From an uncultured Lachnospiraceae bacterium (GTDB lineage Bacteria; Bacillota; Clostridia; Lachnospirales; Lachnospiraceae), in contig CANRMO010000168.1 in NCBI GenBank assembly GCA_947631755.1, positions 1-5,367 on the forward strand: a stretch of 5,367 nucleotides of DNA, written 5' to 3'. The translations under genes were made by a program, and so were the position numbers. Below are positions 1-5,116 of this stretch, piece by piece; within the stretch, counting starts at the first letter, position 1, and the number at the start of each line of letters is the position of its first letter. The notes beneath the pieces are model-generated. The model searched no databases and was not told where the DNA came from. It saw only the letters and a list, made by a program, of their open reading frames with translations.

Positions 1-1163
1 TGCAGTCGGAAGTGAGGGGGGAGCAGACGGCGCTCATTGAGGAGATGATCGGGAACCAGAAAGTGGTGCAGGCGTTCGGCCATGAGAGAGAGGCGATGGA
101 GCAGTTTGACGACATCAATGAGAGGCTGAGGGACTGCTCCCAGAAAGGGATTTTTTTCTCTTCCCTCACCAATCCCTGCACCCGCTTTGTCAACAGTCTC
201 GTGTACGCCTGCGTCGGCATTTTCGGCGCGGTCTATGCCGTGGGGGGAGGCATCTCGGTTGGGCAGTTGTCCTGTTTTTTGAGCTACGCAAACCAGTACA
301 CAAAACCGTTTAATGAAATTTCCGGCGTCGTGACGGAGCTGCAGAATGCCATTGCCTGCGCGGGCAGGATTCTGGAGCTGATCCATGAAAAGACAGAGGT
401 GCCGGAACCTGAGGATGCCAGGACGCTTGAGAGGGCGGACGGCACGGCGGATATTGAGGATGTGTATTTTTCTTATGAGCCGGACCAGAAACTCATTGAG
501 AACTTTAATCTGCATGTCAGGCCGGGGCAGCGGGTGGCGATCGTTGGCCCCACTGGGTGCGGTAAGACGACACTGATCAACCTGCTCATGAGGTTTTATG
601 ATGTGGACCGGGGCGCGATCCAGATATCCGGGCTGGATATAAGGGAGATCACGAGGGAGAGCCTGCGGGACAATTATGGGATGGTGCTGCAGGAGACGTG
701 GCTGAAACGGGGCACGGTCCGCGACAATATCGCTATGGGGCGCCCGGAGGCATCGGAGGAGGAAATAATCGGGGCGGCCAAAGCGAGCCATGCCCACGGG
801 TTTATTAAGAGACTGCCGGAAGGGTATGATACGGTGATCGGCGAGGACGGCGGCAGTCTGTCCGCAGGGCAGAAACAGCTCCTGTGCATTGCCAGAGTTA
901 TGCTGTGCCTGCCGCCCATGCTGATTTTGGATGAGGCGACTTCCTCCATTGATACCCGCACCGAGATGAAGATACAGGAGGCATTTGCCCGGATGATGCG
1001 GGGGCGCACAAGTTTTATTGTGGCGCACCGCCTGTCAACGATCCGGGAGGCGGATGTGATCCTTGTGATGCGGGATGGGAAGATCATTGAGCAGGGGAAT
1101 CATGAGGAATTGCTGGCGCGGGGCGGGTTCTACAGGGATCTGTTTCAGGCGCAGTGGTCGTAA
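1..1163 (+). CDS. ABC exporter half-transporter, C-terminal part (5' truncated by window edge)
   Basis: This is a partial ATP-driven exporter subunit of the fused TMD-NBD type, acting in the cytoplasmic membrane. The frame is open to the left edge, so the GTG at 12 is an internal valine and not the start; roughly 200 N-terminal residues are missing compared with the usual 570-620. Counting from that valine, residues about 60-100 hold the last two membrane helices. The NBD follows: A-loop Tyr155, Walker A GPTGCGKT (179-186), Q-loop Gln227, signature LSAGQ (283-287), Walker B MLILDE (303-308) with the catalytic Glu308, D-loop SSID, and H-loop His339. All catalytic residues are present. The C-terminal GFYRDLFQAQ resembles the consensus-site subunit of heterodimeric exporters such as TM288 or LmrD. 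By inference, a degenerate-site partner may lie just upstream, outside the window. The substrate cannot be read from the sequence; multidrug or peptide export are the usual roles. The gene ends at TAA 1161-1163. Confidence 0.95.
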   Translation, partial: QSEVRGEQTALIEEMIGNQKVVQAFGHEREAMEQFDDINERLRDCSQKGIFFSSLTNPCTRFVNSLVYACVGIFGAVYAVGGGISVGQLSCFLSYANQYTKPFNEISGVVTELQNAIACAGRILELIHEKTEVPEPEDARTLERADGTADIEDVYFSYEPDQKLIENFNLHVRPGQRVAIVGPTGCGKTTLINLLMRFYDVDRGAIQISGLDIREITRESLRDNYGMVLQETWLKRGTVRDNIAMGRPEASEEEIIGAAKASHAHGFIKRLPEGYDTVIGEDGGSLSAGQKQLLCIARVMLCLPPMLILDEATSSIDTRTEMKIQEAFARMMRGRTSFIVAHRLSTIREADVILVMRDGKIIEQGNHEELLARGGFYRDLFQAQWS

Positions 1164-1182
1164 TCCATTGAAATCATGGATT
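1162..1182. promoter_or_regulatory. Inverted repeat spanning the -35 box (possible operator)
   Basis: The 7-bp arms AATCCAT (1162-1168) and ATGGATT (1176-1182) are perfect complements separated by 7 nt. They bracket the -35 hexamer of the kinase promoter. No run of T follows, so this is not a convincing intrinsic terminator for the ABC gene. A repressor or activator site is possible, but that is inference from position alone. Confidence 0.3.
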
Positions 1183-1196
1183 TGATATGTTATAAT
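1168..1196 (+). promoter_or_regulatory. Sigma-A promoter of the hybrid kinase gene
   Basis: The -35 box TTGAAA (1168-1173) is separated by exactly 17 nt from a perfect -10 box TATAAT (1191-1196). A TG one base upstream of the -10 (1188-1189) makes it an extended -10 promoter. Transcription would start near 1203, giving a leader of about 32 nt. It uncouples the kinase from the upstream transporter gene and suggests substantial expression. Confidence 0.8.
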
Positions 1197-1219
1197 GATA
1201 TTGTTTTTTATCAGAACAT

Positions 1220-1225
1220 AGGAGA
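1220..1225 (+). promoter_or_regulatory. Ribosome binding site of the kinase gene
   Basis: AGGAGA sits 9 nt upstream of ATG 1235 and fixes that codon as the start. Confidence 0.75.
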
Positions 1226-1234
1226 TAGTGACAT

Positions 1235-1966
1235 ATGAAAACAAGAGCAGATGATGCCATCGCCCGTTTTATGGCTGTTTTGTTGGAGACGGAGGAGATT
1301 GACGAAAAGTTACAGGAACTGCTGGACTTTGTGAGGGTTCAGTATGGGTTGGATGTTGTTTATATTATGGTAAAAGCGGGCAGCGATAATGTTTTTTCTT
1401 TCCGGTACGTCAGTGCCAGTAAGCCAGAATATGACAAAACGGGGATTCGGGTGAAAGTTACGGATGAGGACTGTGAGGCCGGGATCCATATGTATGACGA
1501 CTCACCGATCTGTGGGTTTAATGTAGATACAGCTAAAAATTATGGCATATCGGATTGTATCATTCACTATGGCTTTGTGCGGAAAGAGTCCCACAGCTAT
1601 GACGGCTCGATCGGATTTCAGTGTTTTACCCCCCACACATGGACGAAAGAGGAAGAGGCGGTGCTTCTGAAACTGGGCAAATTGTATAAAATGATCCTCA
1701 GTGTCCCGCTTTCTGAGGGCGTCAATGAACACCTCTACACGACGCTGGAGCAGGAGAGAAGACAGTACCGCGATGCTCTGACAAAGGGTTCGGAGTATGG
1801 GTTCTCTTTCGATATCACAGATGATATGATCCGGGAGAAGATTATAACTGCCAGTGGACTGGATATAATTGCCGACCTCGGATTGCCCTGCCAGTGGATT
1901 ATGATGTCCTCACGCAGAAATTTATGGAGAAAAATAGGATCCGTCTGGCGGACGAATCTATGTTAA
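1235..1966 (+). CDS. Hybrid sensor histidine kinase, N-terminal part (GAF plus start of PAS), frameshifted
   Basis: This is the 5' half of a frameshifted hybrid kinase gene. ATG 1235 is supported by the AGGAGA site and by the promoter at 1168-1196. No signal peptide or membrane helix is visible, so the sensor should be cytoplasmic. Residues about 1-160 look like a GAF-type sensing domain. A short charged linker (LEQERRQYRDAL, 171-182) leads into a PAS-like domain from about 187 (EYGFSFDIT). Family-like sequence runs to about Leu217-Pro218 (codon 1886-1888). Everything after that, up to TAG 1964-1966, has no PAS character and is the out-of-frame tail. The missing PAS half continues in the next frame from about 1888. 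If the shift is real, the product is a kinase-less sensor fragment; if it is a sequencing error, one protein of about 840 residues spans 1235-3756. The ligand is not evident. Confidence 0.8.
   Translation: MKTRADDAIARFMAVLLETEEIDEKLQELLDFVRVQYGLDVVYIMVKAGSDNVFSFRYVSASKPEYDKTGIRVKVTDEDCEAGIHMYDDSPICGFNVDTAKNYGISDCIIHYGFVRKESHSYDGSIGFQCFTPHTWTKEEEAVLLKLGKLYKMILSVPLSEGVNEHLYTTLEQERRQYRDALTKGSEYGFSFDITDDMIREKIITASGLDIIADLGLPCQWIMMSSRRNLWRKIGSVWRTNLC
1883..1896 (+). other. Frameshift site splitting the hybrid kinase gene
   Basis: The upstream frame encodes DLGLP through 1888, and the downstream frame encodes LPVDYDVL from 1888. One extra base, for example a fourth C in the CCC run at 1886-1888, would restore a continuous GLPLPVDYD reading through the PAS domain. 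The site lacks the X-XXY-YYZ arrangement of a programmed -1 slip. The simplest readings are a one-base deletion in this strain or a sequencing or assembly error. Confidence 0.85.
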
Positions 1967-3756
1967 AATATCTTTCCTGCGAGGGACTTCTCGAGGAATT
2001 TAAAAAAGGGAATACGAATCCCGAAATGGAGTACTATGACTTAGTGAAGGATACATATACGAGGGTTGCTGTCTTTATGTACAGTGAAAATGAGAGCGAC
2101 CATGTTCACGGCCTGTTTGTAGCCACGGATATCACGGAGGTGAAAAAGCGGCAGGAAGAGCAGAAACGGGCGCTTCAGGATGCCTATAACGCGGCCAATC
2201 AGGCAAATGTCGCAAAATCACAGTTTTTATCGAATATGAGCCACGATATCCGCACTCCTATGAATGGCATAATCGGAATGACGGCTATCGCGGGAGCCCA
2301 TCTCGATGACAGGGAGCGGGTGGCGGACTGCCTTACTAAGATTACGCAGGCCAGCAAACACTTATTGGGGCTTATCAATGAAGTGCTGGATATGAGTAAG
2401 ATTGAGTCTGGGAAAATTGAGCTTCAGAATGAAGAATTTGATCTGCCGGAACTTATTGATAACCTGCTCGTCATTTCGAAAGCCCAGATTGAGGAAAAGA
2501 AGCATGAACTTGTTGTGCAGATCCAGGATATTGAACATGAGAAAGTGATTGGCGACAGCCAGAGGATTGAGCAGGTGTTCTTAAATCTGCTGAGCAATTC
2601 CATCAAATATACCCCGGAGGGGGGAAAGATCCGGATTGCTATTACCGAAAAACCGTTCCGCCAGCCGATGATTGGGTGCTATGAATTTGTTTTTGAGGAC
2701 AATGGAATCGGTATGAGTAAAGAGTTTGTCCAGCATCTTTTTGATCCATTTGCAAGGGCAGAGGACAACCGCGTGAGCAAGGTCCAGGGGACGGGCCTTG
2801 GCATGTCGATCAGCCGGAATATCGTGCAGATGATGAATGGGAACATTAAAGTGGAGAGTGAGCCGGAGCAGGGGACGAAATTTACTGTGACAATCTTTTT
2901 ACAGCTCCAGGATGCCGAAGATGATTTTTCCTGCGATAAATTTGTGGATCTGCCAGTTCTGGTGGCGGATGATGATGAGGTTACCTGTGAAGCTACATGC
3001 AAAGTGCTGGATGAACTGGGCATGAAAGGTGAGTATGTGCTCTCCGGGGAAGAGGCAGTGGACTGTGTTGTTCTGCGGCATGAGGAGAGCGATGATTTCT
3101 TTGCCGTGATCCTCGACTGGAAGATGCCGGGTATGGACGGTGTTGCCACGACGAGGGAGATCCGGAGACGGGTGGGCGAGAATATACCGATCATTATTAT
3201 TTCTGCCTATGACTGGTCTGATATTGAGACGGCGGCGAGAGAGGCCGGGGCCAATGCTTTTCTAAGTAAGCCGCTCTTTAAATCCAGAATGGCTTACCTG
3301 TTTAAGGAGATACTGGATCAGGGAGACAAGACGGAGACGGTGTCCGCGCTGAAGGCACTTCAGAGGCAGGATTTTAGCGGCAAGCGGACGCTGCTGGCAG
3401 AGGACAATGAACTAAATGCGGAGATTGCCGGGGAAATTCTCGGAATGATGGGACTGGAAGTCGAGTATGCCAGAGACGGGAGAGAGGCATTCAACATGGT
3501 GGAACAGGCAGAGGCGGGATATTACGATATCATATTTATGGATATCCAGATGCCTGAGATGAATGGTTATGAGGCTACCAGGGCGATCCGGGCCCTGCCC
3601 GGGGACTATGCCAGGGACATTCCGGTAATTGCTATGACGGCCAATGCTTTTGTGGAGGACGTGCAGGCCAGCAGGGATGCCGGGATGAATGAACACATCG
3701 CGAAACCGATCGATTTTAAAAAACTCATTGTGACACTGAACCGATGGCTTGCGTAG
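1894..3756 (+). CDS. Hybrid sensor histidine kinase, C-terminal part (PAS end, HisKA, HATPase, two REC)
   Basis: This is the catalytic part of the same broken gene. The GTG at 1894 merely opens the frame and has no credible ribosome binding site, so it is probably not a true start. Counting from it, residues 1-85 finish the PAS domain and end in VATDITEVKKRQ. A helical linker (86-108) leads to HisKA with phosphoacceptor His117 in SHDIRTP. The HATPase domain has the N box around Asn235, the G1 box DNGIGM (269-274), the F box LFDPFAR (282-288) and the G2 box GTGLGM (299-304). The first receiver has acidic Asp359-Asp360, phosphoacceptor Asp408, Ser437 and Lys459. The second has Glu503-Asp504, Asp550, Thr582 and Lys604. 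Both receivers look competent. There is no HPt domain, so a separate phosphotransfer protein and an output regulator are expected elsewhere. It ends at TAG 3754-3756, and the catalytic sequence is intact. Confidence 0.9.
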   Translation: MDYDVLTQKFMEKNRIRLADESMLKYLSCEGLLEEFKKGNTNPEMEYYDLVKDTYTRVAVFMYSENESDHVHGLFVATDITEVKKRQEEQKRALQDAYNAANQANVAKSQFLSNMSHDIRTPMNGIIGMTAIAGAHLDDRERVADCLTKITQASKHLLGLINEVLDMSKIESGKIELQNEEFDLPELIDNLLVISKAQIEEKKHELVVQIQDIEHEKVIGDSQRIEQVFLNLLSNSIKYTPEGGKIRIAITEKPFRQPMIGCYEFVFEDNGIGMSKEFVQHLFDPFARAEDNRVSKVQGTGLGMSISRNIVQMMNGNIKVESEPEQGTKFTVTIFLQLQDAEDDFSCDKFVDLPVLVADDDEVTCEATCKVLDELGMKGEYVLSGEEAVDCVVLRHEESDDFFAVILDWKMPGMDGVATTREIRRRVGENIPIIIISAYDWSDIETAAREAGANAFLSKPLFKSRMAYLFKEILDQGDKTETVSALKALQRQDFSGKRTLLAEDNELNAEIAGEILGMMGLEVEYARDGREAFNMVEQAEAGYYDIIFMDIQMPEMNGYEATRAIRALPGDYARDIPVIAMTANAFVEDVQASRDAGMNEHIAKPIDFKKLIVTLNRWLA

Positions 3757-3795
3757 AAAAAGTATTTCCGGCAGAGAATTTATATTACTGGTTTA

Positions 3796-3824
3796 ATGAC
3801 ATTGTTATAAAAATATGGTATCAT
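3796..3824 (+). promoter_or_regulatory. Sigma-A promoter of the small transcription unit
   Basis: ATGACA (3796-3801, 5 of 6 to TTGACA) lies exactly 17 nt before TATCAT (3819-3824, 5 of 6 to TATAAT). Transcription would start near 3831, just before the leader hairpin. A perfect TATAAT at 3889-3894 has no usable -35 box at the right distance and is a weaker alternative. Confidence 0.65.
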
Positions 3825-3837
3825 AGTATAAGTGTGT

Positions 3838-3863
3838 TGGTTGCTGCGTATATGCGGCAGCCA
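3838..3863 (+). other. Leader stem-loop in the small transcription unit
   Basis: TGGTTGCTGC (3838-3847) pairs with GCGGCAGCCA (3854-3863) over 10 bp, including two G-U pairs, around a 6-nt loop. It would sit close to the 5' end of the transcript predicted from the promoter at 3796-3824. No T-run follows, so it is not a terminator. It could stabilise the RNA or regulate it. No known riboswitch class is recognised. Confidence 0.5.
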
Positions 3864-3924
3864 GAAACGGAACGGAATATGTTTCAGTTATAATGGCAGA
3901 GTTTTTAGGAAACGCAACAGAGAG

Positions 3925-3932
3925 AAAGGAGG
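3925..3932 (+). promoter_or_regulatory. Strong ribosome binding site before the 42-codon ORF
   Basis: AAAGGAGG ends 6 nt before ATG 3939. This near-perfect site and ideal spacing are the main evidence that the short ORF is translated. Confidence 0.7.
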
Positions 3933-3938
3933 ATTGTC

Positions 3939-4067
3939 ATGGTCGATACAGTAAAGGTTATGAAAAACAGACTTTATGATTTGTATATGGTCTCTTATTC
4001 TGTAAAAAGGCAATGTATAAATACGGGCTGTGTCGCTGTCAGTCCTCTTTGGCGGCGGACAGGATGA
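3939..4067 (+). CDS. Small ORF, 42 residues, unknown function
   Basis: I do not recognise this product. It begins MVDTVKVMKNRLYDLYMV and ends CVAVSPLWRRTG, with a stop TGA at 4065-4067. It is basic (seven Lys/Arg against two Asp), has two cysteines (26 and 31), an aromatic stretch with Tyr13, Tyr16 and Tyr20, and one Trp (38). There is no obvious signal peptide or membrane helix. Support for translation is the excellent AAAGGAGG site. The ORF also sits inside a compact unit with its own promoter (3796-3824) and terminator (4099-4136). It could be a small regulatory protein, a precursor of a modified peptide (no maturation enzyme is in view), a leader peptide, or the N-terminal remnant of a lost longer gene. 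The last is quite possible because gene debris lies nearby. The sequence alone cannot decide. Confidence 0.5.
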   Translation: MVDTVKVMKNRLYDLYMVSYSVKRQCINTGCVAVSPLWRRTG

Positions 4068-4098
4068 TTGATAATTCTACAGTGATTTCGTATTTATG

Positions 4099-4136
4099 GC
4101 ACTTGCCTTACAGAAAGGGCAGGTGTCTTTTTATTT
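4099..4136 (+). terminator. Intrinsic terminator of the small transcription unit
   Basis: CACTTGCCTT (4100-4109) pairs with AAGGGCAGGTG (4115-4125) to give a stem of about 10 bp with two G-U pairs and a 6-nt loop at 4110-4115. It is followed at once by CTTTTTATTT (4127-4136). Stem, small loop and T-tract are all present, so this is the clearest intrinsic terminator in the window. It closes the unit starting at 3796 and isolates it from the XRE gene downstream. Confidence 0.75.
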
Positions 4137-4276
4137 GCGCGAAGGCAAAGTGAGGAAATGTCTGTGCTTGCACAAGACGATCCGAGCGCCAATGCCAACT
4201 ACGTTGGCTATGCGAACACCGAGCAGTCTCGCGAAGCGTGACGCTCGTGGTATGCGCGAAGGTAAAGTGGGGAAAT
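4136..4276. repeat. REP-like intergenic element: direct repeats enclosing two hairpins
   Basis: Two 24-bp direct repeats bound this stretch, at 4136-4159 and 4253-4276. Both begin TGCGCGAAGG and they match at 22 of 24 positions. Between them lie two stem-loops. GCCAAC (4194-4199) pairs with GTTGGC (4203-4208) around a 3-nt loop. The larger one at 4220-4247 has 5, 3 and 3 bp segments (CGAGC/GCTCG, GTC/GAC, CGC/GCG), one bulged A, one T-T mismatch and a GAA loop. The imperfect stem looks like a decayed perfect palindrome. ORFs crossing the segment on either strand (+ 4096-4278, - 4439-4131) show repeat-driven low-complexity protein and are not credible genes. The pattern suits a dispersed palindromic repeat or a small structured RNA. 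I recall similar short repeats in Lachnospiraceae genomes but cannot verify that here. Confidence 0.55.
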
Positions 4277-4338
4277 AGTGTGCTCCGTGTGATGGCGGGC
4301 GGTTCCCGGATATGTATTTAAGGAAACGGGGGATTTTG

Positions 4339-4557
4339 GTGAAGATTAACATGACGGCAACAGGGGAGAATATTACACGGCTTCGGCTGGAGCGTGGGAT
4401 GACAGTGAGGGATCTGCAGGATGTTTTTGGTTTTGCCACGCCGCAGGCAATCTATAAATGGCAGAGAGGGACGGCGCTTCCCTCAGTGGATAATTTGGTT
4501 GTACTTGTAAAAATACTGCATGTGCAGGTGGATGACATACTTGTTGTGGAAGAATAG
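4339..4557 (+). CDS. Small XRE-family helix-turn-helix regulator
   Basis: This encodes a single-domain DNA-binding protein of about 72 residues, acting in the cytoplasm as a transcription regulator. The helix-turn-helix is TVRDLQDVFGF followed by the recognition part ATPQAIYKWQRG (residues about 22-44). The end, SVDNLVVLVKILHVQVDDILV, completes the five-helix XRE fold. No ligand-binding or multimerisation domain is attached. I chose GTG 4339 because GGGGGA (4328-4333) lies 5 nt upstream and because related proteins begin just before an INMxATG segment. The longest frame starts at ATG 4312 without a good ribosome binding site (81 residues). ATG 4351, with GGTGA at 4338-4342, is a third option. 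The stop is TAG 4555-4557. The methyltransferase relic starts 31 nt later, so the two were probably co-transcribed. No clear promoter is seen between the upstream terminator and this gene. Confidence 0.85.
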   Translation: MKINMTATGENITRLRLERGMTVRDLQDVFGFATPQAIYKWQRGTALPSVDNLVVLVKILHVQVDDILVVEE

Positions 4558-4574
4558 GTGCGCAGCATATTTTC

Positions 4575-4580
4575 AGGAGG
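4575..4580 (+). promoter_or_regulatory. Ribosome binding site of the methyltransferase relic
   Basis: A perfect AGGAGG lies 8 nt before ATG 4589. It shows where the ancestral gene began even though the frame now stops four codons later. Confidence 0.6.
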
Positions 4581-4588
4581 TTATTAAT

Positions 4589-4771
4589 ATGAATACGATA
4601 TAGTCAACTTATGTTCAGAGCATAGGTACATTATATGATTCTCGCTCTCTGAGATTTTCAGATATGTTTCAAAGTAGATATAAAGATGTATTTAGGATTG
4701 ACGATAAGAAAACAATATTGGAAATTGGCTGTGGTCCAGGCGCACTTGCGGAGTCTTTATCACGCTGGTAT
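4589..4771 (+). pseudogene. Class I SAM-dependent methyltransferase, N-terminal relic
   Basis: The original start is ATG 4589. The frame reads MNTI and then a TAG at 4601-4603, probably from a single change of a CAG Gln codon. After the stop the same frame is open and reads like the N-terminus of a Rossmann-fold methyltransferase: STYVQSIGTLYDSRSLRFSDMF, then motif I ILEIGCGPGALAE (about residues 43-55), which binds S-adenosylmethionine. The similarity ends at SRWY (about residue 61, base 4771). A full enzyme of this kind would need well over 150 further residues. The frame then runs to TAG 4877-4879 through unrelated sequence. Restart at ATG 4664 would give only a truncated product with no catalytic half. 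So the gene carries two lesions, a nonsense codon and a 3' truncation. It followed the XRE regulator in an apparent operon. The ancestral substrate is unknown. Confidence 0.75.
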
Positions 4772-4772
4772 G

Positions 4773-4871
4773 TCTGTATATTAGTAACCAGTCCGGTTCT
4801 ATCAGCGTTTGATGTTTCGTCAGAAATTGTTGCCCCCTGTAGATATGCTTTCTTTCGGGCCGGCAACAGGT
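4773..4871 (-). pseudogene. YafQ/RelE-type mRNA interferase toxin, fragment
   Basis: On the minus strand, bases 4802-4773 encode IEPDWLLIYR, a characteristic C-terminal core of YafQ-family ribosome-dependent mRNA interferases (usually HIEPDWLLIYK or R). About 31 nt upstream, in another frame, bases 4866-4834 encode LPARKKAYLQG. This resembles the LPxxYxDHxLxG segment that precedes that core by about ten residues. The spacing therefore fits a toxin gene with a one-base shift. The N-terminal half and the extreme C-terminus (normally TGSHSxLF) are absent. The fragment ends exactly where the methyltransferase relic ends on the other strand, marking a rearrangement junction. It cannot encode a working toxin. 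No RelB/DinJ-like antitoxin is seen. The core motif is what I trust; the upstream match is weaker. Confidence 0.5.
4828..4868. other. Long-loop inverted repeat within gene debris
   Basis: TGTTGCC (4828-4834) and GGCAACA (4862-4868) are 7-bp perfect complements separated by 27 nt. Read on the minus strand, the hairpin lies just past the stop of the XRE fragment at 4872 and is followed by ATTTCTG. It could be a weak terminator there, but the loop is long and the T-tract poor, so chance is likely. Confidence 0.2.
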
Positions 4872-4979
4872 CTATATAGATTCCGGAGTGTCATTTGTAA
4901 TAAAATGGGCTTCATAGGTACAATCTAAGGCTGCTGCAATATTGCGAAGTTCTTTTTCTGAAAAGTTATCCCGGCTCAT
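4872..4979 (-). pseudogene. XRE-type regulator, C-terminal fragment
   Basis: Reading the minus strand from ATG 4979-4977 to the stop at 4874-4872 gives MSRDNFSEKELRNIAAAL followed by DCTYEAHFITNDTPESI. This is typical of the C-terminal third of small Lachnospiraceae XRE/Cro-type regulators, where the recognition helix is followed by KRDNFSEKEL and an IAAALDC segment. The frame stays open a little further upstream, but that sequence no longer resembles an HTH domain, so the DNA-binding half is missing or decayed. At 35 codons it is unlikely to function. It points against the surrounding + strand genes and sits end-on to the YafQ fragment. Confidence 0.5.
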
Positions 4980-5016
4980 TTTATTGAAACCCCAAGCAAA
5001 ATAAAACAGATATATA

Positions 5017-5045
5017 TTGACTTTTTCTGTTAATTGGCGTAATAT
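5017..5045 (+). promoter_or_regulatory. Probable promoter of the secreted-protein gene
   Basis: TTGACT (5017-5022, 5 of 6) is followed after 17 nt by TAATAT (5040-5045, 4 of 6). Transcription would start near 5052, giving a leader of about 65 nt before ATG 5117. The region is very AT-rich, so chance matches are common. Confidence 0.45.
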
Positions 5046-5104
5046 ATTTTTATTATAAATTCTTAATAAATTAGATGCTTTGTTCTGATTTAATAACTAA
5101 AGAT

Positions 5105-5113
5105 AGGGGGGAG
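5105..5113 (+). promoter_or_regulatory. Ribosome binding site of the secreted-protein gene
   Basis: AGGGGGGAG lies a few bases before ATG 5117 and fixes the start there. Confidence 0.65.
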
Positions 5114-5116
5114 CTT

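Noticed and set aside
674..1087. 137-codon minus strand ORF opposite the ABC gene
   Set aside because: It lies opposite the conserved NBD motifs and shows no independent coding signal.
1880..1966. Programmed -1 ribosomal frameshift joining the two kinase frames
   Set aside because: The junction has no X-XXY-YYZ slippery heptamer, only a CCC run, and no obvious stimulatory stem. A deletion or sequencing error is simpler.
2679..3194. 171-codon minus strand ORF opposite the kinase
   Set aside because: It is Ser/Thr-rich shadow sequence opposite a well-supported coding region, with no family features or ribosome binding site.
3889..3894. Perfect TATAAT as a main promoter for the 42-codon ORF
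   Set aside because: No -35 like sequence exists 16-18 nt upstream, whereas 3796-3824 has both boxes with ideal spacing.
4152..4240. Short + strand reading (DDPSANANYVGYANTEQ) that faintly recalls the C-terminus of PotD-type binding proteins
   Set aside because: The stretch is very short, ends at a TGA, coincides with the hairpins of the repeat element, and lacks the flanking PotD sequence. The similarity is most likely chance.
4136..4276. CRISPR array
   Set aside because: Only two repeat copies are present, 117 bp apart, with structured sequence between them and no cas genes.
4096..4278. 60-codon + strand ORF
   Set aside because: It runs through the terminator and the repeat element, has no ribosome binding site, and its REGKV segments simply translate the two direct repeats.
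4131..4439. 102-codon minus strand ORF
   Set aside because: It is antisense to the repeat element and the XRE gene; the recurring TLPSR phrase comes from the direct repeats.
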